Assembly: GCF_900637515.1 (NCBI RefSeq)
Contig: NZ_LR134375.1
Span: 1,741,001 to 1,805,000, forward strand
From: Veillonella dispar
GTDB lineage: Bacteria; Bacillota; Negativicutes; Veillonellales; Veillonellaceae
Length of the DNA stretch: 64,000 bases
Direction: 5' to 3'
The first letter of the stretch is position 1. Each line of letters opens with the position of its first letter. This document shows positions 25,035 through 33,984 of this stretch, piece by piece. Made by a program: the position numbers and the translations under genes. The notes under the pieces were generated by a model, which saw only the letters and a program-made list of their open reading frames with translations, was not told the DNA's origin and did no database searches.

Positions 25035-26762
25035 TTATAGTAAGCCTTTTTCAGCTAGTACAGATTTAGCATAGTCTGTAATTTCTTCTGCTGTATCTAT
25101 GGAAAGTGCTTTATTAGCCACGTCTTCACATTCTGCTTTAGAAACAGAGCGCAAGATTTTCTTAATAAGTGGTATAGAAGACGCTGTCATGGAGAATTCG
25201 TCAAGGCCTAAACCCAATAAAATCATTGTAGCCACAGGATCACTAGCGAGTTCACCGCACATACCTGTAAATTTACCTTGTTCATGGCTCGCATCGATAA
25301 CATGTTTGATAAGACGTAATACGCCTGGATGCAATGGTTGATATAGAGAACCAATAGATTCATTCATACGGTCTACGGCCAAAGTGTATTGGCATAAATC
25401 GTTGGTACCAATACTGAAGAAGTCTACGTATTTTGCCAAGATTGGAGAAATAACAGCCGCCGCTGGTACTTCGATCATAATACCAACCTTAATATTCTTA
25501 TTGAATTCTTTGCCTTCAGCTGTAAGTTCTGCCTTACATTCTTCAAGCATAGCATTCGCTTGTTTCACTTCTTCTACGGAAGCGATCATAGGGTACATGA
25601 TATGAATATCACCAAAGGCACTAGCGCGCAATAACGCACGCAATTGTACTTTGAAGATATCTGGGCGGTTCAAGGAAATACGAATGGCACGGTAACCAAG
25701 GAATGGATTCATTTCCGTTGGCAAATCAAGGCATTTCAACTCCTTGTCACCACCGATATCCATGGTACGAATGATAACAGGCTGTCCCTGCATATCTTCT
25801 GCAACCTTTTTATATTCTTCGAACTGTACATCTTCTGCTGGCAATTCATCATTTTCCATGTACAAGAATTCTGTACGGTATAAGCCGATACCTTGTGCGC
25901 CCATTGTAAGAGCACGTTTAGCATCTTTAGACTTACCGATATTGCCAAATAATTCTACATGATGACCATCTGTAGTCTTAGCTTCAAGATTGGCAGATTC
26001 GCGTAGGCGTTTTAATTCCTCTTGGTAAGCAGTAGCTTGATTTGTATATTCAGCCCAATCCGCATCAGATGGATTTGTTTCGACAATACCATCTGTACCA
26101 AGTACAACGGCTTTCTCGCCATCAACAAAGCCTTCAATATCACCAACGCCCATAACGGCAGGAATTTCCAATGTACGTGCCATGATAGCCGCATGAGATG
26201 TAGGGCCACCAGCAGCTGTTACAATGCCTTTTACAACATTTTTATCTAGAGATGCCGTATCGGATGGCGCCAAATCATGAGCCACCAATATAACCTCCCC
26301 AGAAATATGGGATAAGCCACGAGGGTTCATACCTAACATATTGCGCATCAAACGATCACCGATATCTTTGATATCTGCACCCCGTTCGCGCATGTATGGA
26401 TCTTCCATACCGAGGAAGATATTGGCAAAGGTTTCAATGGTTTGAGCTGTAGCCGCTACAACGTTAGTATGGCTAGACTCAACGAGGGATTTAATACCAT
26501 CAGATAAAGATGGGTCTTGAGCAATTTGCATATGTGCTTCAAAAATAGCCGCCTCTTCAGGGCCCATTTCTTTCAAAGCCTTTTGACGGATTGTATCCAA
26601 TTGCTTTAAGGTAGATGCCATAGCAGCAGCAAACTTACCAATTTCCGCTTCTACCTGATCCTCTGCTACAGTGTAATCAGGAATGACAATTTCCTCTTGA
26701 ATATATCTATATACATTGCCTACTGCAACGCCACGAGATCCAGAAATCCCTTGAATTCGCAT
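25035..26762 (-). CDS. ptsI: PTS enzyme I (phosphoenolpyruvate-protein phosphotransferase)
   Basis: This 575-residue enzyme starts the PTS by taking phosphate from PEP onto His190 (GGPTSHAAIMAR) and giving it to HPr. The N-terminal HPr-binding domain (1-145), swivel domain and C-terminal PEP-binding barrel are all present, with DFFSIGTNDLCQYTLAVDR and the catalytic cysteine segment GMCGELASDP near residue 500. Length is standard. It is first in the ptsI-ptsH unit, divergent from dapF across about 340 bases. A GAGGAACAC ribosome-binding region precedes the ATG. Confidence 0.97.
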   Translation of the reverse strand: MRIQGISGSRGVAVGNVYRYIQEEIVIPDYTVAEDQVEAEIGKFAAAMASTLKQLDTIRQKALKEMGPEEAAIFEAHMQIAQDPSLSDGIKSLVESSHTNVVAATAQTIETFANIFLGMEDPYMRERGADIKDIGDRLMRNMLGMNPRGLSHISGEVILVAHDLAPSDTASLDKNVVKGIVTAAGGPTSHAAIMARTLEIPAVMGVGDIEGFVDGEKAVVLGTDGIVETNPSDADWAEYTNQATAYQEELKRLRESANLEAKTTDGHHVELFGNIGKSKDAKRALTMGAQGIGLYRTEFLYMENDELPAEDVQFEEYKKVAEDMQGQPVIIRTMDIGGDKELKCLDLPTEMNPFLGYRAIRISLNRPDIFKVQLRALLRASAFGDIHIMYPMIASVEEVKQANAMLEECKAELTAEGKEFNKNIKVGIMIEVPAAAVISPILAKYVDFFSIGTNDLCQYTLAVDRMNESIGSLYQPLHPGVLRLIKHVIDASHEQGKFTGMCGELASDPVATMILLGLGLDEFSMTASSIPLIKKILRSVSKAECEDVANKALSIDTAEEITDYAKSVLAEKGLL

Positions 26763-27100
26763 GTGTGTTCCTCTTTCTATTACGATAAACTACATTACTC
26801 TTTATTTTATCATTTCTACGGTAAACAATAAAGTAATAGAGCCCTATATATCCGCCTTTCAGGTTGTCCCACGTGGGTTAATTTTTACCTCATGTTCATA
26901 TTTCTCAACCGTCTTAATACGTACTATAACAAGTACTTTAAAAGGAGGTCATTTTTTGCTTATTTTTACTTTAATTTTATAAAGTTACACCCCATAATTG
27001 AAAGCCATTTATGATATAATAATATAGAATATATAATAATATACATATGAGACTTTCACGGGCTTCATGGTGAAAGTCTTACTTATTGATAGGAGACTTT
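26763..27100. promoter_or_regulatory. Divergent ptsI/dapF intergenic region
   Basis: For dapF, a TTGAAA box (26998-27003) and TAATAT (27020-27025) are spaced 16 bases apart. The leader then forms a perfect 10-bp hairpin, AGACTTTCAC (27050-27059) with GTGAAAGTCT (27070-27079), ending 11 bases before an AGGAG site. Near 26868-26877 a CCCACGTGGG palindrome could be an operator. No gene is visible in the region. Confidence 0.5.
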
Positions 27101-27934
27101 ATGAAATTAACAAAAATGCATGGTCTTGGCAATGATTTTATCCTCTTTGCCGACCCTCAAGGTGCTAACAAGGACTATACTGATTTAGCCATTCGCCTTT
27201 GCGATCGTCGTACAGGCATTGGCGCTGATGGTTTAGTTATTGTTGTACCATCTGACACATGTGATGTGCGCATGCGCATCATCAACTCCGATGGCAGTGA
27301 AGCTGAAATGTGCGGCAATGGTATTCGATGCTTTGCCAAATACGCTTACGAACACGGAGAAATTACAAAAGAAACTTTCACCATCGAAACATTAGCAGGT
27401 ATTATGAAGCCAACCTTAACCATCGAAAATGGTGTGGTTACACTCGTCACAGTAGATATGGGCAAGCCATTCTTTAACAGTAAAGATGTACCTATGAATG
27501 TAGACATGGATAAGGTCATCGACGTAGACATCGATGTAAATGGCGAAACTGTAACAGTGAGCTCCGTATTGCTCGGCGTACCGCACACAGAGGTTTACGT
27601 AGAAGACATTACAAAGGCCCCCGTTACGACACAAGGCCCAATCCTTGAAAAACACGATGCATTCCCATCCAATACAAACGTTAACTACATTGAGGTAGTA
27701 AACGACAAACACATTAAGGTTCGCACATGGGAACGCGGTGCTGGTGCTACACTAGCATGTGGTACAGGCTCTTGTGCCTCTGCCGTTATGTCCTTTGAAA
27801 AAGGCTTAACAGGTCGCGAAGTAGACGTAGAGCTTTACTTAGGAACATTGCATATTTCATACTTGGAGGATGGCACGGTGCTTATGACAGGCCCTGCTGA
27901 GGAAGTCTTCGAAACAGAACTTCCTATCGATTAA
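27101..27934 (+). CDS. dapF: Diaminopimelate epimerase
   Basis: This 277-residue enzyme converts LL- to meso-diaminopimelate for lysine and peptidoglycan. It has the two catalytic cysteines, Cys71 in AEMCGNGIRC and Cys220 in LACGTGSCAS, and the opening MKLTKMHGLGNDF. The ATG at 27101 has AGGAG 6 bases upstream; a frame extended to 27086 adds five unneeded residues. The next gene begins two bases after the stop, so they are likely co-transcribed, possibly with fruK-fruA further on. Confidence 0.96.
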   Translation: MKLTKMHGLGNDFILFADPQGANKDYTDLAIRLCDRRTGIGADGLVIVVPSDTCDVRMRIINSDGSEAEMCGNGIRCFAKYAYEHGEITKETFTIETLAGIMKPTLTIENGVVTLVTVDMGKPFFNSKDVPMNVDMDKVIDVDIDVNGETVTVSSVLLGVPHTEVYVEDITKAPVTTQGPILEKHDAFPSNTNVNYIEVVNDKHIKVRTWERGAGATLACGTGSCASAVMSFEKGLTGREVDVELYLGTLHISYLEDGTVLMTGPAEEVFETELPID

Positions 27935-27935
27935 G

Positions 27936-29333
27936 ATGAAGTGGTTACAACTCATATTAAATGCGTTTCTAAAGTATCAACAAGGCCGTTCAATGATGCC
28001 GAAAAATACAGAGCCCCTCATAGGCTTACTTCTATCCATACTCGTCATCATCATCGCCGTAGCTAATAGCATTGCCATCGGTTACGCCTTGATTGTGGTA
28101 TGGTGCATTATGGCTTATGTGTTCTACCGCAAAGGGTACCAACCAAAGGAACTACTAAACCTATCATGGACAGGTGCTAAAACCTCCATTGTGGTGATGC
28201 AAATATTCCTGCTCATCGGTTGGCTCATCGCCATGTGGCAAGCTGCAGGCGTTATCCCTATGATTATCGCCACAGGCATCGACTTGATTGATCCTTCTAT
28301 CTTTATCGCTTGTGCCTTTTTATTAACAGCACTAGTGAGCATGCTGTTAGGAACTGCCCTTGGCACTGTGGGTACCATAGGTATTGTACTCATTACGATG
28401 GCAAGAGCTGGTAATATTCCAGAGAATATCGTAGCAGGTGCCATCATTGCTGGCGCTTACTTTGGGGATCGGAATGGTTCTTTATCGTCTAGCGCCTCTC
28501 TCGTAGCAGCCTTAACTCATACAAAGGTATCGACTAACATTCCTATTATGTTTAAGGATGGTCTACCAGCACTTGTTATTTCTACAGTGCTCTACCTAAT
28601 ACTATCCCAGTGGTTCCCTCTCAACTATGCAAATAGCTTACTGTCTGATACGATCCACTTTGTGTTCAACATCGATTGGACCTTGTGGATTCCTGTGATC
28701 ATCGTCATTGGTCTGTTACCTTTGAAAGTATCTATCCGTTGGCCTATCGGCCTTAGTGCATTAGCAGCGGCAATTTTGGCTTATACCAATCAGGGCGCTA
28801 CCCTTTCTGATTTAGGCTGGTATACCTTAACAGGCTTTGAACTACCACATTATAATCCACTAGCAGATATCATTCACGGCGGTGGCTTACAAACGATGTT
28901 CATCCCTACCCTTTCCATTTTTATGGCAACTGCCATTTCTGGCATGCTCGAAGGGGTTGGCTTCTGGAACGATATTCGACAACTATTAGAGCGAGCAAAA
29001 ACACGAAGCGATGTATTTGCTGCAAACGTAGGTCTTGCCTTTTTAACAGGTGCTGTAGGTTGTAGTCAAGCTATTGCAGTAGTGATGACCCACTCTATTA
29101 TGCGCATTACCTACGCACAACGAGGCATTCAGGACGAAGATGTGATGCTCGACTTTGAAAATAGTGGCATCGTCATTGCTCCATTACAACCATGGAACAT
29201 CGCTGCCTACGTACCTGTAGTTATGATGGGTACTAGCACCGCTGGCTATGTACCATTCGCCTTCTTCCTATACCTCGTACCGCTCCTTTACTGGTTACGA
29301 CTACGGAATCAAGATCAACCAATTATACGTTAA
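27936..29333 (+). CDS. NhaC-family Na+/H+ antiporter
   Basis: This 465-residue membrane protein with about 11-12 helices has NhaC-family features: GAYFGDRNGSLSSSASLVAALT (about residues 176-197) and GGLQTMFIPTLSIFMATAIS. The family exchanges sodium for protons; some members exchange malate for lactate with the ions, which would fit this organism's metabolism. Substrate is not decided by sequence. The start at 27936 lies one base past the dapF stop without a good ribosome-binding site; coupling or an internal start at MMPKNTEP (residues 20-21) are both possible. Confidence 0.85.
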   Translation: MKWLQLILNAFLKYQQGRSMMPKNTEPLIGLLLSILVIIIAVANSIAIGYALIVVWCIMAYVFYRKGYQPKELLNLSWTGAKTSIVVMQIFLLIGWLIAMWQAAGVIPMIIATGIDLIDPSIFIACAFLLTALVSMLLGTALGTVGTIGIVLITMARAGNIPENIVAGAIIAGAYFGDRNGSLSSSASLVAALTHTKVSTNIPIMFKDGLPALVISTVLYLILSQWFPLNYANSLLSDTIHFVFNIDWTLWIPVIIVIGLLPLKVSIRWPIGLSALAAAILAYTNQGATLSDLGWYTLTGFELPHYNPLADIIHGGGLQTMFIPTLSIFMATAISGMLEGVGFWNDIRQLLERAKTRSDVFAANVGLAFLTGAVGCSQAIAVVMTHSIMRITYAQRGIQDEDVMLDFENSGIVIAPLQPWNIAAYVPVVMMGTSTAGYVPFAFFLYLVPLLYWLRLRNQDQPIIR

Positions 29334-29413
29334 TTACAAAATCAATCAAATTTACACTAATTACAAGATTAACCAATCATAGGCTAATTCATTTATCTTA
29401 AAGGGGAATTTGT

Positions 29414-30328
29414 ATGATTTACACCATTACCTTTAACCCAGCCCTCGATTATATCGTACGTCTTGATCAACTCAAGACGGGCACCATTAATCGCACCACA
29501 CAAGAGTACGTTCTCGGTGGCGGCAAGGGTATCAACGTATCCATCGTGCTCAACAACCTAGGCATGGATACAACGGCACTCGGTTTCATTGCAGGCTTTA
29601 CAGGGGAGGAAATCGTAACACAACTGAACCAATTCGGTGTGAAAGAAAATTTCATCCGTCTTCGCGAAGGTTTAACTCGCATCAATGTTAAGGTGAAAGC
29701 CTCTGACGAAGAAACAGAAATTAACGGCCGTGGTCCCATCATCGCAGACGACGAACTAGAAGCCCTCTACAAACAGCTCGATACATTAACTGAGCAGGAT
29801 ACTTTGATCCTTGCAGGTAGCATTCCTTCTAGCTTACCAAGCGATATGTACGAACTCATTATGGAGCGCTTACAACATAAAAATATTCGCATTGTGGTAG
29901 ATGCTACGAAAGACTTACTCACACGGGTCTTGCCATATAAACCGTTTTTAATTAAACCAAATAATCACGAGCTTAGCGAAATCTTTGGTCGTACCCTTTC
30001 CACAAAGGATGACCTCGTAGAGGCAGCTAAGGCATTACAAGAGAAAGGCGCACAACATGTGCTCATCTCCATGGCTGGTGATGGAGCTATCTTGGTCGCT
30101 GCTGACGGTACGGTATATACGAGCCCTGCCCCTAAGGGTACACTCGTAAATTCCGTAGGCGCCGGCGATTCCATGGTGGCTGGCTTTATTACAGGCTTTG
30201 AAAAAACAGGTGACCTACAAGAGGCGCTCTACTGGGGCATCTCTAGTGGCTCTGCCTCCGCTTACTCTGAAAATCTCGCTACACTGACAGAAGTAGAAGC
30301 ATTACTTTCACAAGTACGAGTTAACTAG
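29414..30328 (+). CDS. fruK: 1-phosphofructokinase
   Basis: This 304-residue PfkB-family kinase phosphorylates fructose 1-phosphate to the 1,6-bisphosphate. It has the N-terminal GGGKGINVSIVLNNLG (around residues 36-51) and the C-terminal catalytic loop NSVGAGDSMVAGF with the Asp base near residue 249. Next to fruA, the substrate fructose 1-phosphate is clear. AAGGGGAATTTGT precedes the ATG. There is no fruR-type regulator next to the pair. Confidence 0.95.
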   Translation: MIYTITFNPALDYIVRLDQLKTGTINRTTQEYVLGGGKGINVSIVLNNLGMDTTALGFIAGFTGEEIVTQLNQFGVKENFIRLREGLTRINVKVKASDEETEINGRGPIIADDELEALYKQLDTLTEQDTLILAGSIPSSLPSDMYELIMERLQHKNIRIVVDATKDLLTRVLPYKPFLIKPNNHELSEIFGRTLSTKDDLVEAAKALQEKGAQHVLISMAGDGAILVAADGTVYTSPAPKGTLVNSVGAGDSMVAGFITGFEKTGDLQEALYWGISSGSASAYSENLATLTEVEALLSQVRVN

Positions 30329-30361
30329 TTTTACATTTTATTTGCATCAAGGAGTACACAT

Positions 30362-32344
30362 ATGCAAATCACTGATTTATTAAAACCTCAATCCGTCCTG
30401 CTAAATGCGGACCCTGTTACAAAGGCTGACGCTATTTATACCTTAGGCGAGTTAATGGAAAAAGGCGGTAACCTCATCGACAAAGGTGAGTACTTAGCAG
30501 CCGTTTTCGCTCGTGAGGAATCTGGCTCTACCGGCCTTGGTGACGGCATCGCTACACCACATGCTAAGTCCGCAGGCGTAAAAGAAGCAGGCCTAGCAGC
30601 TATGGTTGTGCCTCACGGCGTAGACTTCGAAGCACTCGACGGTCAACCATCTCGTTTATTCTTCATGATTGCAGCTCCAGAAGGCGCAGCTGACACTCAT
30701 GTAGAGGTATTGAGCCAATTAGCTATGATGGTTATCGACCCAGATTTCAAAGAAGCCCTCATCGCTGCTCCAACTGTAGAACGTTTCTTGGAGCTCGTAA
30801 CAGCGAAAGAGCAAGGCAACTTTGATCCATCTGTAGAAGGCTTTATTAAACAACCTGAACCTCAAGAAGCACCAAGCCTCACTGATACTATTGAAGAAAA
30901 AGCTACAGAAGCTATCGAAAAAGTAGCTCCTAAAATTTCTGTAGATAATCCTCACTATGAAGTATTAGCCGTTACAGGTTGTCCTACAGGCATCGCGCAC
31001 ACCTACATGGCTGCGGAGTCCTTAGAGCGCAAAGCTAAAGAAATGGGCATTTCCTTAAAGGTTGAGAAAAACGGTGCATCTGGCGTAAAAGATGCGCTTA
31101 CAGCAGAAGAAATTGAACATGCCAAATGCATTATCGTCGCTTCTGACCGCCAAGTAGAAATGGCTCGCTTCGATGGCAAGCCTATGATTCAAACAAAGGT
31201 AGCTAACGGCATCAATAAAGCAGAAGAATTATTGCGTGAAGCTACAGCTGGAACAGCACCTGTATATCATGCCTCTGCAGCTGACCGCGAATCCGCTGAA
31301 ATCGCTGCTAGCGCATCTGACAGTGTAGGTCGTCAAATCTACAAACACTTGATGAACGGCGTATCTCACATGTTGCCATTCGTTATCGGTGGCGGTATCT
31401 TGATTGCCCTTGCATTCTTGTTCGATACATTCGATCCTGCGAATCCTAAAAACTTCGGTTCTGGTACACCTTTATCTGGCTTCTTAATGCAAATCGGTGG
31501 CGCATCCTTTGGCTTCATGTTGCCAGTGCTAGCTGGTTACATTGCTATGAGTATTGCTGATCGCCCAGGTCTTGTAGCTGGTTTCGTTGGTGGCTTATTG
31601 GCTAACCAAGGTGGCTCTGGTTTCCTTGGCGCATTAATCGCCGGCTTTGCAGCAGGTTATTTAGTATTATTAGTAAAAAAATTAGTATCTGGTTTGCCTC
31701 AAGCGTTAGAAGGTACAAAACCAGTTCTCTTCTATCCTGTACTTGGTGTATTGTTCATAGGTCTTGCCATTACCTTCGTAATCAACCCTCCTGTATCTGC
31801 ACTTAACCACTGGTTAATGGACTCCTTGCAATCCATGGGTACTACTAGCCGCATATTGTTAGGTCTCATCTTTGGTGCTATGATGTCCGTTGATATGGGC
31901 GGTCCTGTAAACAAAGCGGCTTACGTTATCGGCACTGGCGCACTTGCTACTGGTGAATATGGTATTATGGCGGCTGTAATGGCAGGTGGTATGGTTCCTC
32001 CGTTGGCAATCGCTCTTTGTACTACATTCTTCCCTAGCCGCTTCACAGAAGCAGAACGTAAATCTGGTATTACAAACTATATTATGGGTCTTTCCTTCAT
32101 CACAGAAGGGGCTATCCCATTTGCAGCGGCGGATCCAGTTCGCGTATTACCAGCTTGCATCATCGGTGCTGGTACAGCTGGTGCATTGTCCATGTTCTTC
32201 GAATGTACATTACGCGCTCCACATGGCGGTATCTTCGTAGTACCAACAATCGGTAACCCACTTCTTTACCTTGCATCCATTGCAATCGGCTCCGTTATCG
32301 CTTGCATCATCTTGGCACTATTAAAACCAAGCTTGAAAAAATAA
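30362..32344 (+). CDS. fruA: PTS fructose transporter, EIIABC fusion
   Basis: This 660-residue protein has three domains in order: EIIA (residues 1-150, phospho-His67 in TPHAKS), EIIB (about 197-295, phospho-Cys207 in VTGCPTGIAHT) and membrane EIIC (about 325-655) with roughly nine helices and GGAFFD-like loops replaced by GGPVNKAAYVIG. It imports and phosphorylates fructose to fructose 1-phosphate, which FruK then uses. AAGGAGT precedes the ATG. Phosphate comes from PtsI and HPr encoded just upstream on the other strand. Confidence 0.96.
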   Translation: MQITDLLKPQSVLLNADPVTKADAIYTLGELMEKGGNLIDKGEYLAAVFAREESGSTGLGDGIATPHAKSAGVKEAGLAAMVVPHGVDFEALDGQPSRLFFMIAAPEGAADTHVEVLSQLAMMVIDPDFKEALIAAPTVERFLELVTAKEQGNFDPSVEGFIKQPEPQEAPSLTDTIEEKATEAIEKVAPKISVDNPHYEVLAVTGCPTGIAHTYMAAESLERKAKEMGISLKVEKNGASGVKDALTAEEIEHAKCIIVASDRQVEMARFDGKPMIQTKVANGINKAEELLREATAGTAPVYHASAADRESAEIAASASDSVGRQIYKHLMNGVSHMLPFVIGGGILIALAFLFDTFDPANPKNFGSGTPLSGFLMQIGGASFGFMLPVLAGYIAMSIADRPGLVAGFVGGLLANQGGSGFLGALIAGFAAGYLVLLVKKLVSGLPQALEGTKPVLFYPVLGVLFIGLAITFVINPPVSALNHWLMDSLQSMGTTSRILLGLIFGAMMSVDMGGPVNKAAYVIGTGALATGEYGIMAAVMAGGMVPPLAIALCTTFFPSRFTEAERKSGITNYIMGLSFITEGAIPFAAADPVRVLPACIIGAGTAGALSMFFECTLRAPHGGIFVVPTIGNPLLYLASIAIGSVIACIILALLKPSLKK

Positions 32345-32478
32345 TCTCACAATTAAATCATCCAGCTCAATCATTTATAAATAATTAGTTGATGACCAAT
32401 TGTCTATTGTGAAAGCTAGCGAAATACTAAAATACAGAAAATTGTACATATAATAAAATAATAATTAGTACATATAGC

Positions 32479-32513
32479 AAAAGGACTAGAACTCCTAGAG
32501 TTCTAGTCCTTTT
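32479..32513. terminator. Bidirectional intrinsic terminator
   Basis: A perfect 16-bp stem, AAAAGGACTAGAACTC (32479-32494) with 32498-32513, separated by CTA, serves fruA from the left and the secreted-protein pair from the right. Confidence 0.85.
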
Positions 32514-32524
32514 CTTATGTAACA

Positions 32525-33103
32525 CTATCGGATTACATCATCATAAAATACGCCAAATACTTTCTTGAAAACTCGATTTGCAACGTGATAGCTTTCAAAA
32601 TCAAAGTCTGTAGGTGTTAAGAAGGTAACATGCTCATACCCTTTATAACCTGGTTGTGTAGGTTTACTTTCACCATGCAGCGTGTAATCCTGTTGAGCCT
32701 TAACAGTACCAACAATTCCAGAATCATCCATTTTTATATTCCATATTTCACCTAAATAGAAATCCGGAAATTGTTGTTTAAACTCTGGCATTTTGGCTAC
32801 TAAATTCGCAAAAGAATAATTTAAGTTATAGTCATAATGAATGGTGTATTCTCGAATCAAATTAGACGAAGGCAATACAACATAAATCTTAGCCTCTATA
32901 CTTTTGGTACTATCACTTGTAGACACATCTTTGACTGTACTCAACTCAATGTATTTACCATCTCCACCACCAGTATCACCTTTAGATATAATATGTTCAA
33001 AACGACTCGTATCTCGTAATTCAACATTAGAAACGGCTTTCACAGAAGTAAAAGACACGCACCATACGCATAAGATGGCCATAATAAATAAGAAACGTTT
33101 CAT
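32525..33103 (-). CDS. Secreted protein of unknown function, paralogue A
   Basis: This 192-residue protein has a signal peptide (residues 1-22, likely cut after VKA) and a mature region with YDYNLNYSFANLVAKMPEF, then KMDDSGIVGTVKAQQDYTL. The same layout occurs in the upstream neighbour (paralogue B), so they are tandem duplicates. The family is not recognised; the beta-rich pattern and DDSG motif suggest a small periplasmic domain. The start at 33103 has GAGGTGCC upstream. It is the second gene of a two-gene unit ending at the shared terminator. Confidence 0.6.
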   Translation of the reverse strand: MKRFLFIMAILCVWCVSFTSVKAVSNVELRDTSRFEHIISKGDTGGGDGKYIELSTVKDVSTSDSTKSIEAKIYVVLPSSNLIREYTIHYDYNLNYSFANLVAKMPEFKQQFPDFYLGEIWNIKMDDSGIVGTVKAQQDYTLHGESKPTQPGYKGYEHVTFLTPTDFDFESYHVANRVFKKVFGVFYDDVIR

Positions 33104-33111
33104 ATGGCACC

Positions 33112-33693
33112 TCATTTCAAGACAATATCATCAAAATGTTGCTGATAAGCAACGACAAACATGGCATCTGCTATGGCGAAGAGATCCTGATCCGAACGAC
33201 TACGGTCAAGCGGTCGTAATTGATGTAGCAATCTAGCTGGGCTATTAACCACAGTGCCATCCCAAGTGTATCGTTTGACCGCTTGTAACTCAATCTGTAT
33301 ACCAGAATCATCTTGTGCAGCCTTAATAACAGCATACATAGCTGGCGACGGTTTTACACTCTGCTGGGCTTGTATTAAGCTAGCCAAGGAATAATTCGTA
33401 TCATAGGTAGCAGTCAATTCATATTCTGTAATAGCCCAATCACGAGCACGTTCGTCTACAGAATAAACAGTACCTTTCAATTTATAATGTGGTGCTGCAT
33501 ATTCTAGAGACTCTACAGAATAGGTATTTAAAAAGAATACATCCCTATTACTTGAACCATCACCATAAGAATATGTTTTTTCATACACATTTTTAAACTG
33601 TGGTGATCCATTCAACTCATTAATCGATATAGCTTGTGTCTGTATGGTGAAAGTTCCTAGCACCATACACGCTAGTAAGATTTTTCTAAGCAT
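33112..33693 (-). CDS. Secreted protein of unknown function, paralogue B
   Basis: This 193-residue protein has a signal peptide (residues 1-20, likely cut after TQA) and TYDTNYSLASLIQAQQ, then QDDSGIQIELQAVKRYTW, aligning with paralogue A. It also carries an N-terminal SYGDGSSNRDVFFLNTYSV where A has GDTGGGDGKYIELSTV. Identity is low but the order of motifs is the same. AAAGGAGAG precedes the ATG at 33693. It is divergent from the large hydrolase gene at 33985, separated by about 290 AT-rich bases that should hold both promoters. Confidence 0.6.
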   Translation of the reverse strand: MLRKILLACMVLGTFTIQTQAISINELNGSPQFKNVYEKTYSYGDGSSNRDVFFLNTYSVESLEYAAPHYKLKGTVYSVDERARDWAITEYELTATYDTNYSLASLIQAQQSVKPSPAMYAVIKAAQDDSGIQIELQAVKRYTWDGTVVNSPARLLHQLRPLDRSRSDQDLFAIADAMFVVAYQQHFDDIVLK

Positions 33694-33984
33694 ACTCTCT
33701 CCTTTATAATTGAAAGTCAATCAAATTACCAAAAGCATATCATATATTACGGAAATATGTACATATAATAAAAAACTACTTCAAATCATTAGAAGCAATA
33801 TGTAATATTCTATGCACTTTAAATTTATTTATATTTTCCTATTCTCATCTTCTTTACACCCATCCAGTATTCATCTATATTTTCATAAATTGTACAAATA
33901 TATCGATTTATGTTAAACTATATAAATATAAATAAATTTTAAAATTATAAATTATTATTTGAAATCTAGTTCGGAGAGTAATTC

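Noticed and set aside
27346-27712. Antisense frames within dapF.
   Set aside because: They overlap a well-conserved enzyme and lack family features or start signals.
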